NCBI GenBank assembly: GCA_035628135.1
Contig: DASPKM010000010.1
Span: 124,001-188,000, forward strand
Reading direction: 5' to 3'
Length of the DNA stretch: 64,000 bases
DNA from: DASPKM01 sp035628135
Lineage (GTDB): Bacteria > Bacteroidota > Bacteroidia > Chitinophagales > Chitinophagaceae
This document shows positions 1 to 9,031 of this stretch, in pieces. Below the pieces are notes generated by a model. It worked only from the letters and a program-made list of their open reading frames with translations. It did no database searches and had not been told where the DNA came from. The position numbers and the translations under genes are program-made. The stretch's first letter is position 1, and each line of letters opens with the position of its first letter.

Positions 1-1954
1 AGCCGCCACCAGGCGCTACGGACACATATAAAGTGTTGGCATCCGAAGGCGCTACCGCTATATACAATATGAGAGCTTGCGTATGCACCAGCGGGTTGGG
101 ACCGATAAGCGCCCAACTCGTACCGGTATTGGTAGTCTTTCTCAAACGGTAAGTACCTGCATACATCGTTGCGGGGGCACTCGGCGCCATTACATATGGT
201 GCATTAAAACATGCATTTTCCGAAGGCGGCGAGCTAGGGTTTACCGTTAGGTTATTGCTGAAGCTTGCGGCCCTGTTCGTGGATTTTTTAATATTCAGGT
301 AATACGATGCAATGAAGCAGGTAGCATCGTTGGTAGGATGTATGGCAGCATGGAAACCATCGCCCAGGTTGCCGATACGCCTGCAACCTGCGTTGCCTTC
401 GTATACAAAACCCTCATTGTCCTGCAATCCGCCAATGGCGAAGTTTTCATCCTGCATCGATTGTCCCATGTTAGGATATATCTGCGCGGTCATCAATCCA
501 CCATTCAAGCCGCTCCAGCTTGTTCCGTTGTTGGTGCTCCTGAATATGCCTCCATCGGTACAGATGTACAGGGTGTTGGAGTTCCATGGTGAAATATAAA
601 TGCGGTGCACGTCGGCATGCGCGTAATTGGTATTGGTGCCTTCGCTGGTAGTACCAACCGTGGTAAAGTTGATGTTCCAGTTGCTCCATACAGATATGCG
701 GCTGAAACTGCTGCCGGCGTTGGTCGATCTCCACATATCCATTTCGCACCAGTAAATATTGTTGGTATTGGTAGGGTCTACTGCTACGTCGTGTGCATAC
801 CATCCCTGGTTCAACCTGCTCAGGCCTGGTGTATACATCAGGGGAATAGCATCTTCCAGGAGCGACCAGGTGCCGCCCTCGTTGGTAGAAACATACAATC
901 CGAAAGGATCGCTGGAATCCGGTTCGCGGCCCACGCTGGCCCATACAGAGTTGGGAGCGGCCGCACTAACAGACAATGCTATCTTACCGGTAATAGTTCC
1001 GGGAAGCCCTGTATTGATGGCGCTGATAGTAGGTGTTGCCGCGGTAGAGTTGGTAGTTTTATAAATGCCTCTTCCGGGCGAATCGAAGTTACCGCAGGCT
1101 ATATACGTTATAGATGGGTTGCCAGGCTTAAAGCAAAGGTCCATGGCCATGGTAACGTTGTGAATGAGGCTCCAGTTACCGCCGCCGTCCAACGTGCGGT
1201 ACACGCCGTCGCTGGTTGCCGCAAAAACAATATCCGGGTTGGTGGGGTGTATCAGGATATCTGCAACGCCCTTGCTCTGCGAGGAGTCGAAGTTCAATAC
1301 CCTGTTCCAGGTAGTGCCACCATCGGTTGTTTTAAGTATGCCGATGCCATATGTTCCACGGAACGTACGGATATGTCCACCCGCAGTGGGGCCCATTCCG
1401 GGCGCGCCGGGATTGTACACTTCGCCTGATCCTATATATAATGTATTACCATCAGTAGGGTGAACAGCGATCGACATTACTCCCAAAACGGGATAACCGG
1501 TGGGAACATAGGTCCAGTTGATACCGCCGGGAGCGCCGGTGCCGCCTGTTGTGGTCTTCCACAATCCGCCCGCTGCTGTGCCCACCCACATGGTATTGGC
1601 AACAGTGGGATGAAAGCCTATTGAAAGCACGCGGCCGGCAAAGTTCTTGGGGGCCAGCGGCACCCAGGGGGCTGTGGTGGTTGAATATTGCCTTGACTGA
1701 GCGTTGCGCGCAGCAATTGTCATTTGCTTTGCTGTTTCAAAGCCTCTGTAATACGCGAGCTTGTCGAGTGATTTGTGAGGATAGGTTCTGGCATCGCTCC
1801 ATTCGCCCATGGAAAGAAATACGCCCGGAAGGCCTTCGCCTTCTTCGCCGCCTTTTCCTTCAAAAAATTTCTCCGGCGCAAAATAATACGCCAGGCTTGC
1901 AAGGACCGCCAGGGTTAGGATACTGTAAAACAGTAAGCGTAACGGTTTTTTCAT
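1..1954 (-). CDS. Secreted Asp-box (BNR/sortilin-like) beta-propeller protein, C-terminus cut by window edge
   Basis: The reading frame runs from ATG at 1954 to the window edge without a stop, giving 651 visible codons. The N-terminus (MKKPLRLLFYSILTLAVLASL) is a basic residue pair followed by a hydrophobic stretch, fitting a signal peptide or anchor. The rest carries repeated Asp-boxes of the form S/T-x-D/N-x-G-x-x-W, for example TTDGGTTW, TLDGGGNW, STNEGGTW, STNNGTSW and TTNTGTSW, which is typical of sortilin/VPS10-like propellers. Large Bacteroidota proteins of this kind usually end in a T9SS sorting domain, but that part lies outside the window. The substrate is unknown. The propeller fold is well supported; any enzymatic role is not. 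Confidence 0.85.
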   Translation of the reverse strand, partial: MKKPLRLLFYSILTLAVLASLAYYFAPEKFFEGKGGEEGEGLPGVFLSMGEWSDARTYPHKSLDKLAYYRGFETAKQMTIAARNAQSRQYSTTTAPWVPLAPKNFAGRVLSIGFHPTVANTMWVGTAAGGLWKTTTGGTGAPGGINWTYVPTGYPVLGVMSIAVHPTDGNTLYIGSGEVYNPGAPGMGPTAGGHIRTFRGTYGIGILKTTDGGTTWNRVLNFDSSQSKGVADILIHPTNPDIVFAATSDGVYRTLDGGGNWSLIHNVTMAMDLCFKPGNPSITYIACGNFDSPGRGIYKTTNSTAATPTISAINTGLPGTITGKIALSVSAAAPNSVWASVGREPDSSDPFGLYVSTNEGGTWSLLEDAIPLMYTPGLSRLNQGWYAHDVAVDPTNTNNIYWCEMDMWRSTNAGSSFSRISVWSNWNINFTTVGTTSEGTNTNYAHADVHRIYISPWNSNTLYICTDGGIFRSTNNGTSWSGLNGGLMTAQIYPNMGQSMQDENFAIGGLQDNEGFVYEGNAGCRRIGNLGDGFHAAIHPTNDATCFIASYYLNIKKSTNRAASFSNNLTVNPSSPPSENACFNAPYVMAPSAPATMYAGTYRLRKTTNTGTSWALIGPNPLVHTQALILYIAVAPSDANTLYVSVAPGGG

Positions 1955-2538
1955 AATACTGGGTTCTAGGGTTTGGGTTTTTTTGGATTTTATGGGTTCT
2001 TCCTGATTCTAATGTTTTCATTCCAGCATTCGAGTAAAAACGCCGGTTATAACCGTTTTATGAAATATGCTTGTTATCGGCCTGTTATTCTGTGCAGATA
2101 GCCACCAATTGCAACGAGAGTTATGAATGCGGGAAAATGATACAGGGAATTTTACGTGCCTGTAACCATTGCAGACAATCTGTGTAGATAATGCATTCAT
2201 ACGATTTGGATTCGGGCTTCACAGGATACCTGGACAAAACAACAGAAACCACTGACAAAATAATTAATGGTTTCCACATTATCAAACGATAAGTAGTATT
2301 TCTTAGTATGTAATGGAAAATAGCCAACTAACGGAAACGTATAACCTCTCGAAAATTTACTAGCGTTCTCATTTTGAGATTTTACTGTTTCAATTCCGGA
2401 ATGCATCGCCAATTCCAATAATGGGATGCGATGCCACAGCTAACGGCGTTCTTTTAGCGGGCACCAGGCCAGCGAACTCCACGCGCTCCGTCCCAAAAAA
2501 TACAAGTACATTTGGGCTTCCTAATACTATGCTGAACA
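1955..2538. other. Intergenic region between divergent genes
   Basis: This 584-base AT-rich gap separates the propeller gene from pdxA. Short open frames are present on the minus strand, but none has a recognisable protein composition. The only element I can support is a pdxA-facing promoter motif near 2507. No repeat or RNA gene was recognised. Confidence 0.5.
2507..2514 (+). promoter_or_regulatory. Candidate -7 element for pdxA
   Basis: TACATTTG matches the Bacteroidota -7 consensus TAnnTTTG and lies 24 bases before the pdxA ATG. No TTG is visible at the expected -33 position, so this is a partial match. Confidence 0.45.
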
Positions 2539-3627
2539 ATGCATTCACCAAATAAACCCGTTATCGGCTTTACCATCGGCGACCTGAATGGCATCGGGAC
2601 GGAACTGATCATTAAAACACTGGGCGATCATCGCCTGCTGGAACTGTGCACTCCCGTTGTATTCGCATCGAACAAGGTAATCAACTTCTACCGCAAGTCC
2701 GTTCCCGATATCAACTTCAATTACCAGAGCCTGAAAGAATTGACCAAGGTCAACCATAAACAGATCAATATTTTCAATTGCTGGGAAGAAGAAGTTTCCA
2801 TCAACCCCGGCCAGCTCAACGAAACCGGGGGCAAGTACGCCATCCGCTCACTGCAAATGGCCGTGCAGGCATTGAAAGAAAATAAAATCGACGCATTGGT
2901 CACGTCGCCCATTCATAAGAAAAACATACAATCCGGGGAGTTCAATTATCCTGGCCATACGCCTTTCCTTAAAACCGAATTCGGGGTAAAGGATGTAGTA
3001 ATGTTCATGGTGGCTGATAATTTAAGAGTGGGCGTGGTTACCGAGCACGTGGCGGTAAAAGACATCGTTCCCCTTATTACCAAAGAAGACATCCTTAGCA
3101 AGCTATTTATCATACACGATAGCCTGGTAAAGGATTTTGGGATCGATAAGCCGCGGATCGCTGTATTGGGATTAAACCCGCACGCAGGCGATGAAGGCAT
3201 TATCGGCAACGAAGAAGAAACTATTATTAAACCCGCATTGAAAGATGCGCGGAACAACAACATGCTCGCATTCGGGCCATACAGCGCCGATGCGTTCTTT
3301 GCACGCGGCCTGCATGCCAGGTTCGATGCGGTGCTGGCCATGTACCACGACCAGGGATTGATACCTTTCAAAACCCTGGCGGCAGGCGAAGGCGTGAACT
3401 ATACGGCAGGACTAGGCGGCATCAGGACCTCACCGGACCACGGCACGGCTTTCGACATTGCAGGTAAAAACAAGGCAGACAATTCATCGTTCCTCAAAGC
3501 CATTTATACCTGCCTCGACATTATCAGGCATAGGCATACCTACGAGGAAAACCATAAAAATCCATTGAAGAAAATGACGGCAGTGGTGCTGGCCAATGCG
3601 GAAGATGAAAAGATCGAGGAATCATAA
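2539..3627 (+). CDS. pdxA: 4-hydroxythreonine-4-phosphate dehydrogenase PdxA
   Basis: This 362-residue cytoplasmic enzyme catalyses the NAD-dependent oxidation of 4-phosphohydroxy-L-threonine in the DXP-dependent pathway to pyridoxal phosphate (vitamin B6). Family motifs are present in order: GDLNGIGTE near residue 14, the metal-ligand region YPGHTP, LNPHAGDEG, YHDQGLIPFK and RTSPDHGTAFDIAG near the C-terminus. The length is slightly above the usual 330 because of a short C-terminal tail. The ATG at 2539 gives the normal N-terminus (KPVIGFTIGD). It is transcribed alone, away from the upstream propeller gene. A 72-base GTCATT-type repeat follows the stop. Confidence 0.96.
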   Translation: MHSPNKPVIGFTIGDLNGIGTELIIKTLGDHRLLELCTPVVFASNKVINFYRKSVPDINFNYQSLKELTKVNHKQINIFNCWEEEVSINPGQLNETGGKYAIRSLQMAVQALKENKIDALVTSPIHKKNIQSGEFNYPGHTPFLKTEFGVKDVVMFMVADNLRVGVVTEHVAVKDIVPLITKEDILSKLFIIHDSLVKDFGIDKPRIAVLGLNPHAGDEGIIGNEEETIIKPALKDARNNNMLAFGPYSADAFFARGLHARFDAVLAMYHDQGLIPFKTLAAGEGVNYTAGLGGIRTSPDHGTAFDIAGKNKADNSSFLKAIYTCLDIIRHRHTYEENHKNPLKKMTAVVLANAEDEKIEES

Positions 3628-3631
3628 GCCG

Positions 3632-3703
3632 AGCCATTAGGTCAATAGGTCATTGAGTCATTACGTTAAACACCTGTTGATTTAATGAAACAATGACCCA
3701 GCG
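3632..3703. repeat. GTCATT-type intergenic repeat, copy 1
   Basis: The spacer between pdxA and the convergent LolA-like gene has a left arm of repeated ATTAGGTCAAT/GGTCATTGAGTCATTA units and a right arm containing AATGACCCA, so it can fold on itself. The same word set recurs at 9650-9734 and 61501-61566. It may act as a bidirectional terminator or be a dispersed small repeat. Confidence 0.55.
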
Positions 3704-3708
3704 TTGAA

Positions 3709-4416
3709 TTATATCTTGAAGATGTCGTCGCTCACTCCCTTGTTAAGGTCATACTCCGTATAGCGGATCTCTATCTTGCCTTTCTGTTCCTTTCCCTGTG
3801 TATTGGGTGCGGGCTTGGCGCCGTTGTCGTATTCCATCGTCATGCCCTTGGGCAAACGAAAATCTTTTGTATTGAATACAAACACCACCTTGTCCGGCAA
3901 TCCCCAACTGGCAAAGCGGCCATATTCCATTTCCATTTCATACGTGCCGTTATCGCGGGTGGTAGTCGTGCTTTTGCGGATGAGCAGGTTTTTATCATCG
4001 ATGTATAAAGTGGTGAGCACGGTCTCGGAGTTTTCATCCAGGGGCAGCAGCTTGATCACTTTTACCGTAGTGCCTGCAAAAATTGTTTCGCCCGCAAACA
4101 CCGCGGTGAATTTCCCGGAACCCAGCATGGAATTGATATTGATGCTCACGCCGCCTTTTGGTAATACGGAAATGCCGCCATCCTTTTTTATCCTGAACTT
4201 GTCGGGGCGTTTATAATACACATCCACTTCGGACTGGGGCATGCGTATGAAAGGAACGTCGGTTTTTAACACCGCGCGGGCCTTGTAGTCCTGCACCTTT
4301 GCCAGCTTTTCGCGCACCTGTTGCAGCAAAGCGTCGGCGTCCTGGCCCTTTGCGTTACCGGCAGTAAGCACAACCATCAACGACAGTAAAATGATCCTGA
4401 TCGTAACCACTCGCAT
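3709..4416 (-). CDS. LolA-like outer-membrane lipoprotein-sorting protein
   Basis: The protein is 235 residues from ATG at 4416, which gives a clean signal peptide (MRVVTIRIILLSLMVVLTAG, cut near NAKGQ). The open frame continues far upstream, but that extension overlaps the permease gene and lacks secretion features. After the signal come a helical segment (LLQQVREKLAKVQDYKARAV) and a beta-rich region with YYKRPDKFRIK, as in LolA/LolB-fold proteins that bind lipid or lipoprotein acyl chains in the periplasm. It lies 50 bases downstream of the ABC permease on the same strand and may share its transcript. Assignment is by general resemblance; a true LolA function is not shown. Confidence 0.7.
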   Translation of the reverse strand: MRVVTIRIILLSLMVVLTAGNAKGQDADALLQQVREKLAKVQDYKARAVLKTDVPFIRMPQSEVDVYYKRPDKFRIKKDGGISVLPKGGVSININSMLGSGKFTAVFAGETIFAGTTVKVIKLLPLDENSETVLTTLYIDDKNLLIRKSTTTTRDNGTYEMEMEYGRFASWGLPDKVVFVFNTKDFRLPKGMTMEYDNGAKPAPNTQGKEQKGKIEIRYTEYDLNKGVSDDIFKI

Positions 4417-4466
4417 GCTGCAAATTAGTGAAGGAACATGTTGGTTGGTGAGCTGGTTTGTTAATC

Positions 4467-5342
4467 TTAGGAAAGAATATCCTTTTTTTGAAATGTATAC
4501 GTGCCAATACCCAGGAACGCGGCAATGTGCAGCACCAATACCCCGGCCGACGTAAGCAATGCCGGCACTTGCTCTATGGAACCCACGATGGCTTCGTTGG
4601 CAGCGTTTACCTGGACATCGAAAAAGCCTTTCCAGGCAAGCATATGCGAAGTGAACAAGAATGGCCTGATGGATTGAAAAACGGGAATGTCGATAGTACT
4701 GAATATGGTGAACAGTATGATAATGCAAACAGTGGTAACGATGGGGCCGATAGAGTTTTCCGCAAATACGCTGAGCATGAAAGCCAGCGATGCCACCGTA
4801 AGCATGGCAAGCAGGGCAAATGCAAAAGTAACGCCGTACCGCCACAGCACATCGTCTTCTAATATAAAGGTCACCACCTCGCTCTTGAATACTACCAGGT
4901 CGTCGCCACCGAATATCATCAGCGAAACCGCGAGGCCAAGAAAGGCCATCCATATCAATAAAAGCAAAGTGTACACCGAAGCAGCGAAGAACTTGCTGAA
5001 CAAAAAGCCTGTCCGGCTGATGGGCTTCGTCAATAGGAGCCGCAACGTGCCCATGCCTGCCTCACCCGACACCATGTCGCCCGATACCAATGCAATTAAA
5101 ATAGGCACGTGTATCAGCAGAAGCTGCAATATCATAAAACACATGAAATACCCGTTCATGATGTTGCCCTCCAGCACGAACGAATTACGCAGCGGCTGCA
5201 TCGCAAAATCAATAAAGGTCTCCCCATCCAGGTAAAAGCCTATCTGCATAATCACCACCAAGGCAGTAATAACCCCAAACGCAATATAGGTGCGCGGTTT
5301 CCTGAAGATCTTGTACAGTTCCAGTTGAACGAGGCTTCTCAT
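4467..5342 (-). CDS. ABC-2 type transporter permease
   Basis: This 291-residue integral membrane protein has a short cytoplasmic N-terminus (MRSLVQLELYKIFRKPRTYI), typical of NatB/NosY-like ABC-2 permeases, and about six hydrophobic segments. The loop SGDMVSGEAGMGTLRLLLTKPISR is the conserved cytoplasmic region after the second membrane segment. The start overlaps the stop of the ATPase gene by four bases (ATGA), so the two are probably translationally coupled and form one exporter. The substrate cannot be told from sequence. Confidence 0.9.
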   Translation of the reverse strand: MRSLVQLELYKIFRKPRTYIAFGVITALVVIMQIGFYLDGETFIDFAMQPLRNSFVLEGNIMNGYFMCFMILQLLLIHVPILIALVSGDMVSGEAGMGTLRLLLTKPISRTGFLFSKFFAASVYTLLLLIWMAFLGLAVSLMIFGGDDLVVFKSEVVTFILEDDVLWRYGVTFAFALLAMLTVASLAFMLSVFAENSIGPIVTTVCIIILFTIFSTIDIPVFQSIRPFLFTSHMLAWKGFFDVQVNAANEAIVGSIEQVPALLTSAGVLVLHIAAFLGIGTYTFQKKDILS

Positions 5343-6259
5343 GTTGCTTTTCCTGAAATGACCGATAAAAAATAAGCTTCCAGCGAATTCTGCTGCCGCA
5401 ATGAATAGATGCCAATCCCTTCCTTTACGAGGAATGAAACCAGCAACGGCACCTGCTCTGCCGGCAGCTTCATCATCACATGGCCGTTATCCCGCGGTCC
5501 CAAAAATGGACTCCATTCGGGCGCGTGCTTCAGAATATTATAACAGGCATCGTCATTCGATGTTTTCAATTCCATCGATGCATTGGACGGGTCTACCAGC
5601 TGGTGTATGCTGCCTTCCACCACTTTCCTTCCTTTATCCAGTATCAGCAGCCGGTCCGATACCTGTTCTATTTCATTTAATAAGTGGGACGATACAAAAA
5701 TGGTCTTGCCCAGGTCGCGGCTAAGGTGCACGATCAGCTTACGGATGTCCGCTATGCCCTGGGGGTCAAGCCCGTTAGTGGGCTCGTCTAATATTATAAG
5801 CCGCGGGTCGTGCACCAGCGCAACTGCAATGCCTAGCCGCTGCTTCATTCCCTGGGAGAAGGTCCGCACTTTGCTGTGCGCTCTCTCAGCCAGGCCTACC
5901 ATGGCCAGCTTTTCCATTAATAATTTATTGGATGCGCGCAGGCCGCTTAAACGGGCAAATACCGAAAGGTTATCATAGGCGCTTAAATATTTATACAGGT
6001 CTGGCTTTTCGATGATGGCGCCTATCTGGCGCAGGATCTCATTGCGGTGCGCATACAGATTATGACCGAATATCTCGATGGAGCCTTTTGTAGGCTGCAC
6101 GAGGGTCAGCAACATGCGGATGGTGGTTGATTTGCCGGCCCCGTTTTGCCCGAGAAAACCATATACTTCGCCTTCATTCACGGTAAAACTAAGGTCGTCT
6201 ACCGCAGTTACGTGGTTGAAGTGCTTGGTGAGGTGGTTCGCGCGGATCACTGGCTGCAT
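5339..6259 (-). CDS. ABC transporter ATP-binding protein
   Basis: This 306-residue nucleotide-binding subunit partners the downstream permease. It shows a Walker A motif (GQNGAGKST), the ABC signature FSQGMKQRL, Walker B plus D-loop (LIILDEPTNGLDP) and the switch histidine in FVSSHLL. The C-terminal 80 residues form the extra domain seen in NatA/CcmA-like ATPases of ABC-2 exporters. The ATG at 6259 lies before MQPVIRANHLTKHF, the expected N-terminus. It is the first gene of a probable ATPase-permease-LolA-like operon. Confidence 0.93.
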   Translation of the reverse strand: MQPVIRANHLTKHFNHVTAVDDLSFTVNEGEVYGFLGQNGAGKSTTIRMLLTLVQPTKGSIEIFGHNLYAHRNEILRQIGAIIEKPDLYKYLSAYDNLSVFARLSGLRASNKLLMEKLAMVGLAERAHSKVRTFSQGMKQRLGIAVALVHDPRLIILDEPTNGLDPQGIADIRKLIVHLSRDLGKTIFVSSHLLNEIEQVSDRLLILDKGRKVVEGSIHQLVDPSNASMELKTSNDDACYNILKHAPEWSPFLGPRDNGHVMMKLPAEQVPLLVSFLVKEGIGIYSLRQQNSLEAYFLSVISGKAT

Positions 6260-6335
6260 TGGGGCAAGTTACAGCGGGAACAGATACGTTCAGGGGCTAT
6301 CTGCGTCGATCTTATAAAATTTCCCCAGGCGCCTC

Positions 6336-6366
6336 TTGCATCTGTAAAACCGGCGTATTATATTTG
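6336..6366 (+). promoter_or_regulatory. Promoter for the T9SS-domain gene at 6576
   Basis: TTG at 6336-6338, a 20-base spacer and TATATTTG at 6359-6366 match the Bacteroidota form TTG-N-TAnnTTTG. Transcription from here would give a 5' leader of about 200 bases before the ATG at 6576. I see no coding sequence or obvious riboswitch in that leader. Confidence 0.6.
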
Positions 6367-6575
6367 TCCATCACATCTACATCCTCTGACAATCCGTACC
6401 GCAAGACCTAGTGCTTGCCCCCAATCTCCAAACAGTTTACGTTGATTTTACCCCGGAATGCATTGAAGCATCCTTTGGACCATGATGCCACGGGAGCTTT
6501 TTAACACGCTAGATTATTCCCTCTTCTGAAAAGCCTGTATCACTGCTTATATCTATTAACTGAAACCTTCAAAAA

Positions 6576-8015
6576 ATGAAAAGGATCATTCCACAGGCTT
6601 TGATTGCAATTGCAGCTATTTTCATCTTTTCTACCGCCGCTGCACAAACGAACCAATCATTCAATACTTCGGCCGAAGCACCCGACCTGAACCAGGTAAA
6701 GAGCTATCTGCAGGGCAAATGCTGGACTTTCCAAAATATGGACATCAACGCAGCCGGTCCCTGGGACCCCGGAATTGAAGGCGATGGCGCCATTACCACC
6801 TTGCCCTTAAGAAGCGGGCAAACCGCCGGTTTGTATACGCCCATGCTGGACATTCCCGGCAGCCTGGCCGTAAGCTTTTTTTACAGGTTCAGCTACGATA
6901 TCGAGGGCGCTTCGTACGTGAAGTTCTACCTGGCAGGCCACGACAATACCATTTACATGGAGCTCGACAGCTTAAGCCTGGTGGGACTGGTGGCCAACAC
7001 CACTTATTTATACAGCAACACTTTTGCCAGCCTGCCCTCAGGACCTTACAGGCTGTTCATCCAGTATGTAACACCTACTTACAGCTCGCTGATGGCCATA
7101 GACAACATGGAATTGAATGTGCCGCTGGTCTATCCCGAAGGATGCAACGGGGCGCCTGTTGCAGTAAATGACCACATAACGGGCAACAGTAACCGCACCG
7201 CCACCGGGCAGGTGATCACCAACGATTACGATCCCAATGGTGATGTATTCACTCCTTATATTATTACCAATTCACCGCACGGCACCGTGGAAATGAACGA
7301 AAGCGGGTCCTTTACTTTTACGCCCAATCCCGGTTTTACCGGTAACAGCACCACGTTTACTTACCAGGAATGCGATAACGGATTCAGCCCGCAGTGCAGC
7401 AATATTGCCACCGTTACCATCACTTTTGCGGGAGGAATGCTGCCCGTTAAACTTTCCGACTTCAGGGTAAGCGTAAACGACGCCAGCGATGTAACGCTCA
7501 ATTGGACCACCACGTACGAACAAGGCAGCGATCATTTTGAAATAGAGCGCAGTTTCGACGGAGCAAATTTTGAAAAAGTGGGATCGGTGGCAGCCGCGGG
7601 CACATCGTTCACTAAAAAAGATTATAGCTATCTCGACAGGCTGCGCAGCAGCGTGACCAATAAAAAGGACGTGTATTACAGGCTGCGCCTGGTAAATTCA
7701 AACGGCACCGCAGAAGTAACCAAGGTGTTGGTGCTGCGGCTGTTCAGGACCAGCACGCTCAAAATGGTTTCAGTAACCCCTAATCCCGTAGTAAATGACA
7801 TCAATGTGCAGGTGCAATTGAAAGAAAGCTCTTATGTGGTGATGAAGGTAACCAACAGCAATGGCCTGGAAGTGTCCAGAAAATCAAGCCGGGGCAATCA
7901 AGGGTTGAATGTGTTTGCCCTGGATGGCACCAACACGCTGAAGCCAGGCGTATACATGCTGGAAGTAATCATCAACAGTAGTGAAAGGATGTCGATAAAG
8001 CTCGTAAAGAACTAG
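6576..8015 (+). CDS. Secreted protein with Ig/cadherin-like domain and T9SS type A sorting domain
   Basis: The 479-residue precursor has a signal peptide (MKRIIPQALIAIAAIFIFST, then AAAQ). Residues about 25-185 form a beta-rich region of the kind found in lectin or jelly-roll folds. Residues about 190-285 are an Ig/cadherin-like repeat with NDYDPNGD and GTVEMNESGSFTFTPNPGFTG. An FnIII-like segment precedes the C-terminal sorting domain (TPNPVVNDINVQV to RMSIKLVKN), which sends such proteins through the type IX system to the cell surface. The ligand is unknown. A strong terminator lies 22 bases after the stop, so it is a single-gene transcript. Confidence 0.88.
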   Translation: MKRIIPQALIAIAAIFIFSTAAAQTNQSFNTSAEAPDLNQVKSYLQGKCWTFQNMDINAAGPWDPGIEGDGAITTLPLRSGQTAGLYTPMLDIPGSLAVSFFYRFSYDIEGASYVKFYLAGHDNTIYMELDSLSLVGLVANTTYLYSNTFASLPSGPYRLFIQYVTPTYSSLMAIDNMELNVPLVYPEGCNGAPVAVNDHITGNSNRTATGQVITNDYDPNGDVFTPYIITNSPHGTVEMNESGSFTFTPNPGFTGNSTTFTYQECDNGFSPQCSNIATVTITFAGGMLPVKLSDFRVSVNDASDVTLNWTTTYEQGSDHFEIERSFDGANFEKVGSVAAAGTSFTKKDYSYLDRLRSSVTNKKDVYYRLRLVNSNGTAEVTKVLVLRLFRTSTLKMVSVTPNPVVNDINVQVQLKESSYVVMKVTNSNGLEVSRKSSRGNQGLNVFALDGTNTLKPGVYMLEVIINSSERMSIKLVKN

Positions 8016-8036
8016 ATCAAGGTTTCAGAAGTACGG

Positions 8037-8073
8037 GGGCTGGCTTTTAGTGTGGGCCGGCCCTTTTTTATTT
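8037..8073 (+). terminator. Rho-independent terminator after the T9SS-domain gene
   Basis: GGGCTGGC (8037-8044) pairs with GCCGGCCC (8056-8063), with one G-U pair. A run of six T follows immediately, then ATTTT. Confidence 0.85.
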
Positions 8074-8110
8074 TGAGTGGTGAATGGTGAGTCGATTGCA
8101 TTTCACAACT

Positions 8111-8404
8111 TCAAGTTCCGTTCCCCAGATACGACTGAAGATTCCTGACATATTCTGCAAACGCGTTGATGCCGGTAGGAGTTATTTTACAAATGGTTTG
8201 GGGATAGTTGTCCTTGAATTGCTTGATCACGTCGATATAGCCCGCCTCCTTGAGCTTCTGTATCTGAACGCTCAGGTTGCCCGCGGTTGCGTTTGTTTTC
8301 TCCCTGATAAATGTAAACTCAGCTTCCTTTACACTAATAAGAAGTGAAACGACTGCCAGCCGCAATTGAGAATGCAATATGGGATCGAGCTCTTTGAATT
8401 CCAT
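8111..8404 (-). CDS. Winged-helix transcriptional regulator (HTH_34/ArsR-MarR-like)
   Basis: The 97-residue protein fits a single winged-helix domain. A first helix (LDPILHSQLRLAVVSLLI) leads into EFTFIREKTNATAGNLSVQIQKLKEAGYI, the helix-turn-helix, and the wing follows around KDNYPQTICKITPTG. Small Bacteroidota regulators of this type (PF13601-like) usually sit beside membrane proteins and probably control their own operon. It lies 9 bases downstream of the first of two paralogous membrane-protein genes on the same strand. Effector and target sites are unknown. Confidence 0.82.
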   Translation of the reverse strand: MEFKELDPILHSQLRLAVVSLLISVKEAEFTFIREKTNATAGNLSVQIQKLKEAGYIDVIKQFKDNYPQTICKITPTGINAFAEYVRNLQSYLGNGT

Positions 8405-8413
8405 AATTCCTTC

Positions 8414-9031
8414 TTATCGGGATAAGCCCTGCTGTGATCGTTTTTTATGTTGGCTCCTTAGCATTAGCCCGGGTATGATGTAACCCGCGAATACAGCTCC
8501 TGCCGTTATCAACATATCGTATTTAAATTCTTCGCAGAAAAAAATGCCGATGGCCCCCGCCCAATTGATGATGGCGCCAATGAACAGTGGACGGAACTTA
8601 ATGGCCGCGCCCTGTATCAGCATCAGAAAAGCATATACCATCAGGAAATATCCAAATCCAATGCCCGGATTTCTGGCAATGTTGATGGATAGAATGATGA
8701 TGAAAATGCAAATGGTGAAGCCCACATCAAAATAATACAGCATTTCGTCCACATACGTGCGGGTGCCACGTCTTTTCTTTCCCTGGATCATCCCGTATAT
8801 CAGCAGGGGAATGGCAATAAGCCCAAACACATTCCACGCTATGAAAAGCTGGACTTTTAAATTGAACTGAATAATGATGAAGGTTGCAACAGATGCAAAG
8901 AAGATCATCCCACCCCACAGCAGCCAACCGGCGCCATCGTCCTTGATCTCATGCTTTGCCTTGCTGATCATTTCATTTATCAGCGACAGGCTTTCATGCC
9001 CTGTCAATTGCTTTTCTTCCATATACGGCAT
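8414..9031 (-). CDS. Multi-pass membrane protein, paralogue of the upstream gene
   Basis: The 205-residue protein has a short soluble N-terminus with the motif ESLSLINEMISKAKHEI, followed by about six hydrophobic segments and a basic tail (RSQHKKRSQQGLSR). It aligns along its whole length with the next gene upstream: both have an SLS-x-I-x-x-M N-terminal helix, a GW/LLWGWVV-like first membrane segment, a KFRPLFIGAI/RFRPLIIGGI motif and a YIIPGLMLR/WIIPGYLLR end. The start overlaps the upstream gene by 38 bases; a second ATG at 9022 is equally possible. No function is recognised. Context suggests an operon with the winged-helix regulator. Confidence 0.8.
   Translation of the reverse strand: MPYMEEKQLTGHESLSLINEMISKAKHEIKDDGAGWLLWGGMIFFASVATFIIIQFNLKVQLFIAWNVFGLIAIPLLIYGMIQGKKRRGTRTYVDEMLYYFDVGFTICIFIIILSINIARNPGIGFGYFLMVYAFLMLIQGAAIKFRPLFIGAIINWAGAIGIFFCEEFKYDMLITAGAVFAGYIIPGLMLRSQHKKRSQQGLSR

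Noticed and set aside
605..1429. Open frame of 274 codons on the plus strand
   Set aside because: It lies opposite the propeller gene, whose Asp-box repeats are clearly coding on the minus strand.
2529..2555. Eight-codon ORF overlapping the pdxA start
   Set aside because: Too short, with no unusual codon content; likely chance.
4417..4953. Upstream in-frame extension of the LolA-like gene
   Set aside because: It overlaps the ABC permease gene and has no secretion or family features; ATG 4416 gives a clean signal peptide.
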